Source: ChocPot-Mid sp043804925
Lineage (GTDB): Bacteria; Bacteroidota; Ignavibacteria; Kapaibacteriales; UBA2268
Assembly (NCBI GenBank): GCA_043804925.1
Contig: JAZDIP010000092.1
Location: 1 to 64,000 of the forward strand
DNA length: 64,000 bases
Direction of reading: 5' to 3'
In this document: positions 7,947 to 16,715 of the stretch, in pieces
How the letters are laid out: each line of letters starts with the position of its first letter
Position numbering within the stretch: position 1 is the first letter of the stretch
The notes under the pieces: generated by a model
What the model was told of the DNA's origin: nothing
Seen by the model: only the letters and a program-made list of their open reading frames with translations
The model's database searches: none
Program-made: the position numbers and the translations under genes

Positions 7947-8594
7947 CTATTTAATTATTAGTATTTTCTGTGTAATCATAAACTTATTGAAAGAAATTTT
8001 TAGAAAGTACTGTCCCGAATTTGCAACAGATTGACTGGAAATATTCAAGTCATAATTTCCAATATCATTGACACCTTGATAAAGAATAGCTGATAAATAT
8101 CCTGAATAATCAAAAAGCTCAATCTTCAAATATCCAGATTTTGTCAAAGAAAATTCAAAATGTGAACTTTCAGTTATCGGATTTGGATATATTGAATTAA
8201 TTTTAAAACCACTGCTTATAGGAAAATCTTCGACAAAACTTGTATTCGGAAAACTTGATGCATCTCCGGGATTCGTAACAAGCGATGCCTCTCCGGGGGC
8301 GGGATTCCCTTGCTGCCATGTTCCTTCGGGGTCTTGCAATTCTTCACCGTTAGTAAAACCGTCGCCATCTGAATCCAAAGTTGCAAATTGAGCAGACCAA
8401 TTTATTTTTCCGCTTGAAAGATATGACTTTGATGCATTTCCAAAAGTGTTAAATTGATGTGTATTTCCATTTGGATGGCATGTATTGCATGAGTTAACAC
8501 TGCCATTTGGTATATTTGATACAAATGCAGACTTTGAAAATACTGCAAGTGTAATTAAAAACACTGCTCCTAAAGTTATGTATAATAATTTCAT
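7947..8594 (-). CDS. Secreted monoheme-type (CxxCH) protein with T9SS sorting domain, paralogue B
   Basis: 215 residues with the same architecture as the downstream paralogue: signal peptide (MKLLYITLGAVFLITLAVFS), SVNSCNTCHPNGN with one CxxCH, DSDGDGFTNGEELQDPEGTW, and a T9SS sorting domain (INSIYPNPITESSHFEFSL, ELFDYSGYLSAILY, GQYFLKISFNKFMITQKILIIK). The central calcium-type motif is almost identical between the two, while the C-terminal domains have diverged, so the duplication is not recent. Upstream of the start (8595-8705) is the divergent promoter region shared with ettA. Both copies keep every functional motif, so both are probably expressed. Confidence 0.8.
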   Translation of the reverse strand: MKLLYITLGAVFLITLAVFSKSAFVSNIPNGSVNSCNTCHPNGNTHQFNTFGNASKSYLSSGKINWSAQFATLDSDGDGFTNGEELQDPEGTWQQGNPAPGEASLVTNPGDASSFPNTSFVEDFPISSGFKINSIYPNPITESSHFEFSLTKSGYLKIELFDYSGYLSAILYQGVNDIGNYDLNISSQSVANSGQYFLKISFNKFMITQKILIIK

Positions 8595-8705
8595 TATTAC
8601 CTCATTTATTAAAAAATACTATTAAACTGCTAACGAAAATACATAAATTTCTTGTGTTTTACTATATTGCAGTTCAAATTTTTACAAATAACAAATTAAT
8701 ATAAA

Positions 8706-10382
8706 ATGGAAAACGACAAAAAAATTATATTTTCTATGGTTGGAGTTAATAAAATTTTCCAATCAGGTAAGCAAGTTCTAAAAGATATTTACCTCTCATT
8801 TTTCTATGGTGCAAAAATCGGTATCATTGGTCTGAACGGCGCAGGTAAGTCCACATTATTGAAAATTATCTCAGGGGAAGATGAGGAGTATCAGGGTAAT
8901 GTAGTTTTCTCTCCGGGATATTCTGTCGGGATGCTTGCACAGGACCCGCTTCTCGATGATAATTTAACCGTAAAAGAAGTTGTACAGCAAGGTGTTCAGG
9001 AAGTAATTGACCTGTTGAAAGAATATGATTCAATGAGTGCAAAATTTGCTGAACCAATGAGCGATGATGAAATGAATGACCTGATAGAAAAACAGGGGAA
9101 GATTCAGGACAAAATTGAAAAATGTGATGGATGGGAAATTGATAACAAACTCTCAAGAGCTATGGATGCTCTCCGTTGTCCTCCCGAAGATGCAATAGTA
9201 AAACATCTGTCCGGTGGTGAAAGAAGGCGAGTTGCCCTTTGTAAACTTTTACTCAAACAACCTGATATACTACTTCTTGATGAGCCGACAAACCATCTCG
9301 ATACCGAGTCAGTGCAATGGCTCGAGAATCATTTGCAAAATTACAAAGGAACAGTTATTGCGATTACTCACGACAGGTATTTTCTTGATAATGTTGCCGG
9401 CTGGATACTTGAATTGGAGAGGGGAGAGGGCATACCTTGGAAAGGAAATTATTCTTCCTGGCTGGAGCAAAAATCAACTAAGCTCGAACAAGAAGGAAAG
9501 TCTGAATCAAAGAGGCAAAAGACATTGCAAAGAGAACTCGAATGGGCTCGCATGACACCAAAGGCAAAGCATCAAAGAACTAAGGCAAGATTGAGTGCTT
9601 ACGAGAGATTGTTGAATGAGGATATTAAAGAGAAAGAGGAAAAGTTGGAGATATTTATCCCGAATGGTCCTCGTTTGGGAAATATTGTTATTGATGCAAA
9701 GGAATTAACAAAATCTTTCGGAGAAAAACTGCTTTTTGAAAATCTTGATTTTTCCCTCCCCCCTGCCGGAATTGTAGGAATCATCGGTGCAAACGGTACA
9801 GGCAAAACAACGCTATTCAGAATGCTCATGGGAACAGAAAAATCCGATAGCGGCTCAATTCGTATTGGTGAAACCGTTAAATTAGCATACATTGACCAAC
9901 AGCACGAAGAAATTGACCCGGAGAAAACAGTATGGGAAGTCATATCGAGAGGTGAAGACTTAATGATGCTCGGAGGCAGGCAAATAAACACACGTGCTTA
10001 TGTATCGAGGTTTAACTTCAGCGGACCTGACCAGCAAAAAAAATGCTCCATGCTCTCCGGTGGTGAACGCAACAGATTGCATCTTGCCATGACATTGAAA
10101 GAGGAAGCAAACGTGTTGCTTCTCGACGAGCCGACAAATGACATTGATGTTAACACTTTGCGTGCCTTGGAAGAAGGTCTTGAAGATTTTGCCGGTTGTG
10201 CCGTAGTCATCTCTCACGACCGCTGGTTTTTGGATAGAATAGCAACGCACATACTTGCATTTGAAGGTGAGTCTCAGGTTTACTTTTTTGAAGGCAGTTA
10301 TTCCGAATACATGGAAAACCGCAAAAAGCGTTTGGGAGATACAGAGCCAAAAAGGGTGCATTATAAGAAACTGGTTAAATAA
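8706..10382 (+). CDS. ettA: Energy-dependent translational throttle protein EttA (ABC-F)
   Basis: 558 residues, normal for EttA, a soluble ABC-F ATPase that binds the ribosomal E site and gates the first peptide bond according to energy state. It has two ATPase cassettes without membrane segments. The first shows GLNGAGKST, LSGGERRR and LLLDEPTNHLD; the second shows GANGTGKTT, LSGGERNR and LLLDEPTNDID. Between them is the charged linker rich in Lys/Glu with WARMTPKAKHQRTKARL, typical of the EttA P-site tRNA interaction motif. The stop codon at 10380-10382 overlaps the first unit of a 7-bp tandem array. Confidence 0.95.
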   Translation: MENDKKIIFSMVGVNKIFQSGKQVLKDIYLSFFYGAKIGIIGLNGAGKSTLLKIISGEDEEYQGNVVFSPGYSVGMLAQDPLLDDNLTVKEVVQQGVQEVIDLLKEYDSMSAKFAEPMSDDEMNDLIEKQGKIQDKIEKCDGWEIDNKLSRAMDALRCPPEDAIVKHLSGGERRRVALCKLLLKQPDILLLDEPTNHLDTESVQWLENHLQNYKGTVIAITHDRYFLDNVAGWILELERGEGIPWKGNYSSWLEQKSTKLEQEGKSESKRQKTLQRELEWARMTPKAKHQRTKARLSAYERLLNEDIKEKEEKLEIFIPNGPRLGNIVIDAKELTKSFGEKLLFENLDFSLPPAGIVGIIGANGTGKTTLFRMLMGTEKSDSGSIRIGETVKLAYIDQQHEEIDPEKTVWEVISRGEDLMMLGGRQINTRAYVSRFNFSGPDQQKKCSMLSGGERNRLHLAMTLKEEANVLLLDEPTNDIDVNTLRALEEGLEDFAGCAVVISHDRWFLDRIATHILAFEGESQVYFFEGSYSEYMENRKKRLGDTEPKRVHYKKLVK

Positions 10383-10412
10383 TTGAAAATTGATAATTGA
10401 CAATTGACAATG
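10382..10412. repeat. Heptamer array (ATTGAxA-type) at the ettA stop codon
   Basis: ATTG recurs at 10382/10389/10396/10403 with exact 7-base spacing (units ATTGAAA, ATTGATA, ATTGACA, ATTGACA, counted from 10382). The array begins inside the ettA stop codon. It is one of many 7-bp-period arrays in the window. Confidence 0.65.
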
Positions 10413-10421
10413 AAGAAGTAG

Positions 10422-10509
10422 CACAGACGCCCTCGTCTGTGTAACAATCGCATAGCGATTAAACGTTTGTAACTAAGAAATTTCCTTCGGTTACAATCCT
10501 GTGGGGATT
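10422..10509. repeat. Cluster of small intergenic hairpins
   Basis: Three perfect small inverted repeats lie close together: CACAGACG-CCCT-CGTCTGTG (10422-10441), AATCGC-ATA-GCGATT (10446-10460) and AATCC-N5-GGATT (10495-10509). A looser GTAAC...GTTAC pair lies between the last two. No T-run follows any of them, so they are not obvious terminators of ettA. They resemble the hairpin islands at 13.1 and 43.8 kb. Confidence 0.55.
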
Positions 10510-10545
10510 GAATGTTGATATAAAATTTAAATTATTTTCAAATAT

Positions 10546-10579
10546 TTTGAGACGTTTTGGCTTTTTATGTGTCATTATA
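10546..10579. repeat. 34-bp dispersed motif, copy 1
   Basis: From TTTGAGACGTTTTGGC to GTGTCATTATA, this stretch matches 49201-49234 at 32 of 34 positions without gaps. Here it sits 41 bases before the propeller gene and could be promoter sequence, but the second copy lies between two convergent gene ends, which argues for a dispersed repeat. Confidence 0.55.
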
Positions 10580-10620
10580 GAAAGTTCAAATTGTAAAAAC
10601 AAAATATTTGTGTGATTGTT

Positions 10621-12855
10621 ATGAAAAATATATACAAAATTGTTATTGTTACAATCATTTCATTAATGATTTCTTCTTTCAATTTACTCGCTGAAGAATG
10701 GATACAATATACCTATGGTGAAAGTATTACTGCTTTAGCAGAGGAAGGGGATTTTGTTTGGGTTGGGACTAGTGCAGGATTAGTAAAATTAAATAAAGAA
10801 ACAAAAGATGAAATTTTTTTTAATACAGCCAATTCAGGATTACCTCGCAATAAGATTACATCTATTGCTATTGACAATTACGGAAATAAATGGATTGGGA
10901 CAGAAATTGGTCTGGTAAAATTTGATGATATAAATTGGATACATTTAAATGACACAAATTCAGGATTACCGAATAACAACATTAAGAAAATAATAATTGA
11001 CAAGAACTCAGATTTATGGATAGGAACACTTGGAGGTGGATTAGCTAAATTTGATGGTATCAATTGGGATGTTTTTAATATAGAAAATACTGGAATGCCC
11101 ATTAATTCTGTTGAATTTTTAACCTTGGATAAAAGTGGTGTTATTTGGATTTGTCCGCCTATAGTAAGAGAAAGTCCAAATAATTATGAATATATTGGCT
11201 TTGGTTTAGTAAAATTTGATGGAATAAATTGGACAAAATATGATACTGCTTCTTCAGACTTACCTGATGATAAAGTATTGACAGTTGATTTTGACGAAAA
11301 TAACAATAAATGGATTGGAACTTATGATAGTGGTTTGGTTTTTTTTAACGATACCAATTGGATTATTTACAATCATACTAATTCAGGTATACCTAAGACA
11401 CAGATTTCATCAATTAAAATTGACAAGAATGATTTTATATGGATTGGGACAGGATTTGGATTAATAAAATATAAAGAATATAATTGTACAATTTATTTGA
11501 CTGTCTATAATTCCAGTAATTCTGATTTACCAAAATATGATGTTAATGTATTAACTATTGATTCTGAGGAGAATAAATGGTTATCTACTTATTCAGGTTT
11601 ATATAAATTCGATAGTTTAAATGCTATAAAGTATAACACTTCTAATTCAGGTTTATCCTATTGGAAGAGGATAAATGACATTGCCATTGATAAAAATGGA
11701 GTTAAATGGATAGGTACAATTAATGGAGGTTTATTGAAATTTGATAATAATGGCTGGCTATTATTTAACAGAGACAATTCACCTTTAAAAAGAAATGACA
11801 TTGAATATATAACAATTGATTCAAATGGAATTAAATGGATTGGAAATTTGACTGAAGGTATAATAAAATATGATGACATAAATTGGACATATTATGATAC
11901 ATCAAACTCATTATTACCTGATAACCACACAGGAAAAGTGAAAATTGATAAGTTTGGAGTTAAATGGCTTTTTACAGGAAGTAAAATAATTAAAATTTAT
12001 AATGATGATTGGACAATATATAGTGGTCAGAATTGTTATATGCTTGATAATGGTATAAATTCTTTGGAATTAGATAGTAAAGGAAATATTTGGATAGCAA
12101 CCAGTAAACAATTCATTAAATTTGATGGAAGTAATTGGCTCGAATACAAGTTCCCTTCTGAATGGTATACATATGATAATAATTATCGTCCTTGGATTTC
12201 AATAATGATGATTGATAAATCAGATAACGTTTGGGTTAGATCGTTAGGATATGGTAAAGCTTGCCTTGGAATTGCTAAATTTGATGGTAATAATTGGAAA
12301 TTAATAAATACCGGGAATTCTGATATACCTGACAACAGTGTAAAGGTAATGGCTGAAGATAAAAATAACATTATGTGGATAGGTTTTGAAGAAGTTGGAC
12401 TTGGCAGATATGATGGAACCAATTGGATAATATACAATGAATTAAATTCAGGATTACCAAATAATAGTATTAACTCAATTGTAATTGATGGACAGGGTAA
12501 CAAATGGATTGGAACTGATGGCGGTATAGCTGTCCTCCTCGCTGAAGAAACTCCAGTCGAAGAAAACAATCCTAAATCGCAAGAGCAGATTTTATTAGAT
12601 ATAATTCCAAACCCCTTCAGTGATGAAACTGAAATTAGTTTCAATTTAGCAGAACCCGGTGTTACAAAAATTACTATTTCGGATTTGCTTGGTAACGAAA
12701 TTTTCGTTTTGAAAAATGAATACAATGATTCGGGAGTACATTCAGTCAAGTTCAATTCTTTTGATTACAAATTACCAAGCGGAATTTATTTCTGCACGAT
12801 TCATGTCAATGGTATTTCGGAAACAAAGAAACTGCTAAAACTAATGGATAAATGA
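10621..12855 (+). CDS. Secreted two-component-regulator-type beta-propeller protein with T9SS sorting domain
   Basis: 744 residues. The signal peptide is MKNIYKIVIVTIISLMISSF; a GTG three codons upstream is possible, but the ATG at 10621 gives the clean signal. Roughly fourteen repeats of about 42-46 residues share the pattern KWIGT..GL.KFDG.NW....NSGLP.N.I..I.ID, the reg_prop type of propeller blade. The C-terminus is a T9SS sorting domain (IIPNPFSDETEISF, DLLGNEIFVL, GIYFCTIHVNGISETKKLLKL). It is predicted to be surface-displayed. Unlike most reg_prop proteins it lacks a membrane helix and kinase, so a signalling role is not indicated. A decayed copy of its tail lies at 14562-14711. Confidence 0.85.
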   Translation: MKNIYKIVIVTIISLMISSFNLLAEEWIQYTYGESITALAEEGDFVWVGTSAGLVKLNKETKDEIFFNTANSGLPRNKITSIAIDNYGNKWIGTEIGLVKFDDINWIHLNDTNSGLPNNNIKKIIIDKNSDLWIGTLGGGLAKFDGINWDVFNIENTGMPINSVEFLTLDKSGVIWICPPIVRESPNNYEYIGFGLVKFDGINWTKYDTASSDLPDDKVLTVDFDENNNKWIGTYDSGLVFFNDTNWIIYNHTNSGIPKTQISSIKIDKNDFIWIGTGFGLIKYKEYNCTIYLTVYNSSNSDLPKYDVNVLTIDSEENKWLSTYSGLYKFDSLNAIKYNTSNSGLSYWKRINDIAIDKNGVKWIGTINGGLLKFDNNGWLLFNRDNSPLKRNDIEYITIDSNGIKWIGNLTEGIIKYDDINWTYYDTSNSLLPDNHTGKVKIDKFGVKWLFTGSKIIKIYNDDWTIYSGQNCYMLDNGINSLELDSKGNIWIATSKQFIKFDGSNWLEYKFPSEWYTYDNNYRPWISIMMIDKSDNVWVRSLGYGKACLGIAKFDGNNWKLINTGNSDIPDNSVKVMAEDKNNIMWIGFEEVGLGRYDGTNWIIYNELNSGLPNNSINSIVIDGQGNKWIGTDGGIAVLLAEETPVEENNPKSQEQILLDIIPNPFSDETEISFNLAEPGVTKITISDLLGNEIFVLKNEYNDSGVHSVKFNSFDYKLPSGIYFCTIHVNGISETKKLLKLMDK

Positions 12856-12906
12856 TATTTTTTATAAAAATTCTCTGTGGAACTGAATTTCCATTAACTT
12901 TCCGGT

Positions 12907-13077
12907 AAAAAAACTTTGCGTCTTTGCTCCTTGGCATCTTTGTGTGAAATTCATTACATCTCCCGTCTGTCTTCTACGTTTATCAATGTATAACTGGCTT
13001 CTATTCTACATTCTACATTTTACATTCTACATTTAAAAAAAAATTCTATTCTGTCTTTGTTACAACTGATAGCAAAA
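12907..13077 (+). repeat. 171-bp direct repeat, copy 1
   Basis: Matches 13274-13444 over its whole length with about three substitutions, at a constant offset of 367 bases. It contains an ATTCTAC heptamer array near its centre. Confidence 0.85.
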
Positions 13078-13273
13078 TTTCTTAACCACATAGTGGTGAA
13101 ACCTTTGTAGCACACGACAACCCACACCGCTCAAAGCCACGTCGTGGCGACAAAAAAAACCTTATTCAATCAAAACAACCTTAGTAACACAACAAAACCA
13201 CAACAAACCAACCTTATTACTTTATTTCATTAATCATAAAAATCAAACAAATCACAAAAATCAAAGTTCCGAC

Positions 13274-13444
13274 AAAAAAACTTTGCGTCTTTGCTCCTTG
13301 GCATCTTTGCATGAAATTCATTACATCTCCCGTCTGTCTTCTACGTTTATCAATGTATAACTGGCTTCTATTCTACATTCTACATTTTACATTCTACATT
13401 TAAAAAAAAATTCTGTTCTGTCTTTGTTACAACTGATAGCAAAA
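13274..13444 (+). repeat. 171-bp direct repeat, copy 2
   Basis: Second copy of 12907-13077. The low divergence indicates a recent duplication of about 367 bp. Confidence 0.85.
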
Positions 13445-13828
13445 AATCAACGAAATCATTTTAATCAGCTTAATCAACGGTTCAGGCATTTATTTTCGTT
13501 TCACGTTTTCGCTTTTTCCCATAGCAAACCCGTTGAATATTTTCACCTGTTAACCCCAAAAACTATTATCCAACCTTACAACAATCCAACAAAAAACATT
13601 CCCCAATGCTACAATCATTTTAAAATTCCTTTCACCGAACATTACAACCTCCTGCTCTACCCTTTCACTCTACATACTTCATATTCACGTTAAAACAATC
13701 ATGAAAATCATTTCAATCAGTTTAATCAATGGTTCAGACATTTGCCTTTCTCAGTGTATCTCTGTGCATCCTCAGTGGCTCTCTGTGTAACTGTCTTCCA
13801 TTCTACATTTTACATTAAAAAAAAATTG

Positions 13829-13895
13829 CTGTCTGCCGTCTGCCGTCCCCTGTCTTTTCTAACCCCCAGCCCCCAGCCCCTAACCCCCAAACAAA
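13829..13895. repeat. Two adjoining heptamer arrays (GTCTGCC and AGCCCCC types)
   Basis: Units GTCTGCC, GTCTGCC, GTCCCCT, GTCTTTT are followed by AACCCCC, AGCCCCC, AGCCCCT, AACCCCC. Both run at a 7-base period with unrelated unit sequences. They are strongly C-rich on this strand, unlike the AT-rich surroundings. Confidence 0.65.
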
Positions 13896-14036
13896 ACAAA
13901 AATCCTTTTAAAATAATTTCCATTACATTTACTTCCCACTTCGTAATTTCGTTCTGCTCGTTCTTTGGCAAATTAATAGTACGTTAAATTCTCAGTGGAA
14001 CTCTGTGAATTCTCAGTGTATCTCCGTGTAATTGTC

Positions 14037-14071
14037 TTTCGTTTCACGTTTCACGTTTCACGTTTCACGTT
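14037..14071. repeat. Heptamer array (GTTTCAC)
   Basis: About four exact GTTTCAC units in tandem, with two more at about 14325-14338. Non-coding island. Confidence 0.7.
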
Positions 14072-14561
14072 TTTAATGTTTTTAAAAATCTACGCAAAAT
14101 GCGACATTCTAAACTATAATCGCTGTAAATATCTGAAATATATAAACATATCTGATTGCTTTTTTGTCGGTTCAATCAAAATCGTTGTCGCAAAAAACCG
14201 CCAAAATAAAAGCTGTAAAAAACGGTACATTTGGTACAATGTAATTTGAGACTAATTCTAAGTCTAATGAAAAGCAAGTTACAAAATACAATTTTTGTAT
14301 CGCCTTTTTTTTGAAATTGTTTGGTTTCACGTTTCACGTTATGCTTTTTCACGAAAATTCTGACTTCAGACTTCTGTCTTCTGACTTCAGATTTTAGCTT
14401 TCCACTTTAAGCTTTTTGCTAAATTGCGGTGAATTTGGTGAAACTAACTTTTTACAACCCGATAATTCCTTGATTGATAACGAATTACAAAATCAACGAA
14501 TTTCACCTTTCATTTCACCTACTCTCCGTTCTTTGACATAGTTTTCATTTATTAAATTGCT

Positions 14562-14711
14562 GTTCTAAAAAATGAATATATTGATTCGGGACAACACTCA
14601 ATAAAGTTCAATTCCTCAGATTTAAAAATGTCAAGCGGAGTTTATTTCTGTACGATTCATGTGAATGGTTTAACCGAAACAAAGAAACTGGTTAAGTTAA
14701 TTGATAATTGA
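14562..14711 (+). pseudogene. Detached T9SS sorting-domain remnant of the upstream propeller gene
   Basis: An open 49-codon stretch ending at TGA (14709-14711) reads VLKNEYIDSGQHSIKF, GVYFCTIHVNGLTETKKL and VKLIDN. It is nearly the same as the end of the propeller protein at 10621-12855 (VLKNEYNDSGVHSVKF, GIYFCTIHVNGISETKKL). Sequence upstream is island DNA without the rest of the domain or a start, so this is a 5'-truncated remnant. The bases after the stop (AAAATTCTCTG...) also match those after the intact gene, so the duplication included its 3' flank. Confidence 0.85.
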
Positions 14712-14793
14712 TATATCTAAGAAAATTCTCTGCGGAACTCTGTGAATCCTCTGAGTAGCTCTGTGTAATAAAATTCTTATGGTCAAAACAAAG

Positions 14794-15519
14794 CTACTTC
14801 AAAACCCTTGTCTTCTTTTTCAAAAACCGAAGAACTAAAAACATAATGATTGAAATTATCAGAATATAAAGCCAGAAAATATCTAATTCAAATATCCCTT
14901 TATATAAATAATTCTTGATGAAATTTATATATGCAAACGAAACAGCGAGTGCTGTCAAGCCATAATATTCCCGTCTGATTACATCTTTAACATTAAAATT
15001 AGAATCGGTTTTCTCCCATAATTTGAATGAAGGTACAAATGCAGGTATTCTCATAGCCCATGCTGTATATGCTTCTCCAAATTTATTTCTTAAATAGCCC
15101 TCTTCAGCAAACATTATTCTTTCATAATAAATCCAAAACAGTAATATCACAGTTATAATCAACCAAAAATTTGCAACATATATTACAATTCCAATCCACA
15201 TGAAGAAATTTCCCAGATAAAGCGGATGCCTGACGACTGAGTAAATTCCTTTTGTATTAAGTGAATCAGCTACCTGCCCGTTTACATTTCTGCCTGATGT
15301 GTTTTTTTGAGCATATCCGATGGTTATTATTCTGATAAATAAACCGAATAATGAAATAATGAGGCAAACAACCGAAAAGAACACATTCGAGGTATCGGCA
15401 AATACTGTTCTGTCAAAGTAAATTGTAACTGTAGCCAAAACGTATAACAGCAAAGGCAAATAGCTTCTCTTTTTGAAAAGCATATTACCTGTTTTTTCAT
15501 ATTCTTCAATTAATGCCAT
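14794..15519 (-). CDS. Isoprenylcysteine carboxyl methyltransferase (ICMT)-like membrane methyltransferase
   Basis: 241 residues with five or six hydrophobic helices. The central family signature GIYSVVRHPLYLGNFFMWIG is followed by YYERIMFAEEGYLRNKFGEAYTAW, the SAM-binding Arg-His-Pro and Glu-Glu features of the ICMT/phospholipid methyltransferase superfamily. Bacterial members methylate small hydrophobic substrates, and one characterised relative acts on the lipid A 1-phosphate (LmtA of Leptospira). The substrate here cannot be read from sequence. The C-terminal third adds two extra helices. It lies downstream of nuoK on the same strand but is separated by an intrinsic terminator (15542-15560), so it is probably transcribed separately. 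Confidence 0.75.
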   Translation of the reverse strand: MALIEEYEKTGNMLFKKRSYLPLLLYVLATVTIYFDRTVFADTSNVFFSVVCLIISLFGLFIRIITIGYAQKNTSGRNVNGQVADSLNTKGIYSVVRHPLYLGNFFMWIGIVIYVANFWLIITVILLFWIYYERIMFAEEGYLRNKFGEAYTAWAMRIPAFVPSFKLWEKTDSNFNVKDVIRREYYGLTALAVSFAYINFIKNYLYKGIFELDIFWLYILIISIIMFLVLRFLKKKTRVLK

Positions 15520-15541
15520 TACCCTTTTTCCTCAAAAAAAA

Positions 15542-15560
15542 CGGGTAAAAATATTACCCG
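15542..15560 (-). terminator. Intrinsic terminator after nuoJK
   Basis: On the minus strand, a perfect 7-bp stem CGGGTAA / TTACCCG with a 5-base loop is followed by a run of T (As at 15534-15541 on the plus strand). It lies about 90 bases past the nuoK stop codon. Confidence 0.75.
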
Positions 15561-15600
15561 CAAAATTTATACAACAAAAATTCTTTTATAACTGAAACTT

Positions 15601-15645
15601 ACTTTACAAACTTTATAAACTTTATAAACTTTATGAACTTTATAA
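15601..15645. repeat. Nine-base tandem array ACTTTATAA
   Basis: Five tandem units ACTTTACAA, ACTTTATAA, ACTTTATAA, ACTTTATGA, ACTTTATAA lie immediately downstream of the nuoK stop. The period is 9, unlike the common 7-bp arrays of this genome. Confidence 0.75.
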
Positions 15646-15651
15646 ACTATC

Positions 15652-15963
15652 CTACCATTTCAAAACATTGACTTCGTCAACATAAACAGTTTGCTTCTGC
15701 CTGAATAATGCCAGTACGATTGCAAGACCGACAGCGGCTTCTGCGGCGGCAACTGCCATAACGAAGAAAACAAATATTAAACCGGCTGTATCACCCATGA
15801 ATGATGCAAATGAAACCAAAGTTAAATTAACTGAATTCAACATCAGTTCGATTGACATAAAAATAATAATTGCATTTCTTCTTGTTAGTACACCAATTGT
15901 ACCGATTGAAAAAAGCACAGCTGCTAAAATTAAAAAATATTCTAATGAAACATTTTGAAACAT
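15652..15963 (-). CDS. nuoK: NADH-quinone oxidoreductase subunit K
   Basis: 103 residues, the standard length. NuoK is a three-helix membrane subunit of respiratory complex I, homologous to MrpC, and takes part in proton translocation. The signature GVLTRRNAIIIFMSIELMLNSVNLTLVSF contains the conserved membrane glutamate (IELMLN), and the second acidic helix AVAAAEAAVGLAIVLALFR carries the other conserved Glu. It follows nuoJ by 29 bases on the same strand. NuoL, M and N, which usually come next, are absent; a terminator follows instead. Confidence 0.95.
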   Translation of the reverse strand: MFQNVSLEYFLILAAVLFSIGTIGVLTRRNAIIIFMSIELMLNSVNLTLVSFASFMGDTAGLIFVFFVMAVAAAEAAVGLAIVLALFRQKQTVYVDEVNVLKW

Positions 15964-15992
15964 AATCTTTTACAATTTAATTAATGAAATTC

Positions 15993-16502
15993 TTAAGTTA
16001 ATTTACGTTTTGCTAAAACAATCGCACCTATTATAGCCGCTAAAAGTAAAATCCCGATTGCTTCAAATGGCAAAAGGTAATTTGTAAATAATACCTGACC
16101 GATTGACTGAACCGTCGAAAGATTTGCGGAATTTTCAGGTAATTCAATTTTCCCGCTCTTTTGAAGGAGAAAAATCATAATAAATTGGATTATCATTACA
16201 CATACAAGTATAACTGAAATTACTTTTCTGATACTAAACTTTTCCTTATTCTTTTCCTCAGCACCAAGGTTTAGCAGCATTATTACGAATATTACCAAAA
16301 CCATGATTGCCCCTGCATAAACAAGAATTTGAATTGCCGCAATAAACTGAGCATTCAAAGTCAGGTAGAGACCTGCCAGCATAAAGAAATGGAACACCAA
16401 AGCTAAAGCAGACACAACCGGATTTTTTGCCGATATGGTAACTACCGCACTAGCTATAGACAAAACCGCTAAGACCGTAAAAAATATAAATGTCAAACTC
16501 AC
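15993..16502 (-). CDS. nuoJ: NADH-quinone oxidoreductase subunit J
   Basis: 169 residues with five hydrophobic helices, as expected for NuoJ of the complex I membrane arm. The conserved helix-3 region AIQILVYAGAIMVLVIFVIMLLN, which contains the pi-bulge tyrosine/glycine stretch, is clear. It ends with an ILLLAAIIGAIVLAKRK helix. No nuoI or nuoH precedes it; upstream is a spacer of about 210 bases and then the 3' end of a porin gene. The pair nuoJK is therefore separated from the rest of complex I, which must be elsewhere in the genome. Confidence 0.93.
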   Translation of the reverse strand: MSLTFIFFTVLAVLSIASAVVTISAKNPVVSALALVFHFFMLAGLYLTLNAQFIAAIQILVYAGAIMVLVIFVIMLLNLGAEEKNKEKFSIRKVISVILVCVMIIQFIMIFLLQKSGKIELPENSANLSTVQSIGQVLFTNYLLPFEAIGILLLAAIIGAIVLAKRKLT

Positions 16503-16715
16503 AAAATTTACTCAAATAATTAAAAATACTTTTTCTTTAATTTTCACATAAAATCAAAAATACTGAAAAACTGCAATATTTTACAATTTATTTTATGAAA
16601 TTTTCAGATAGCATGAATTTATTCCACTATCTTGAAAATATTATTCTCAACAGTTCATTAGGAAATGTAAGATTTAAACATTCCTGTATTTACGAATTAT
16701 TGTTCTGATTTATTC

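Larger units (their letters stand above)
12856..14561. repeat. Gene-free repeat island (1.7 kb)
   Basis: I see no credible gene here; the short open frames are low-complexity and lack coding character. The stretch holds a 171-bp direct repeat (12907 and 13274), perfect small palindromes ACCAC-ATA-GTGGT (13085-13097) and GCCAC-GTC-GTGGC (13136-13148), and repeated words of the type AATCATTTTAATCAG...GGTTCAG (about 13447 and 13703). It also has CTCTGTG/CTCAGTG arrays (about 13747 and 13990) and 7-bp arrays built on ATTCTAC, GTCTGCC, AGCCCCC, GTTTCAC and TCTGACT. Several of these recur at 43.7-44.3 kb. Confidence 0.75.

Noticed and set aside
10546..10579. 34-bp motif as a simple promoter of the propeller gene
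   Set aside because: The near-identical second copy lies between the 3' ends of two convergent genes, so a promoter reading is not supported.
13424..14249. Three open frames (13424-13693, 13742-13987, 13995-14249) in the repeat island
   Set aside because: They are low-complexity translations of tandem and dispersed repeats, with no signal peptide, domain or ribosome site, and share no conserved family.
14428..14519. Repeated GGTGAAA / TTTCACC words as a recombination site
   Set aside because: Spacing is irregular, there is no integrase nearby and the surroundings are full of other repeats.
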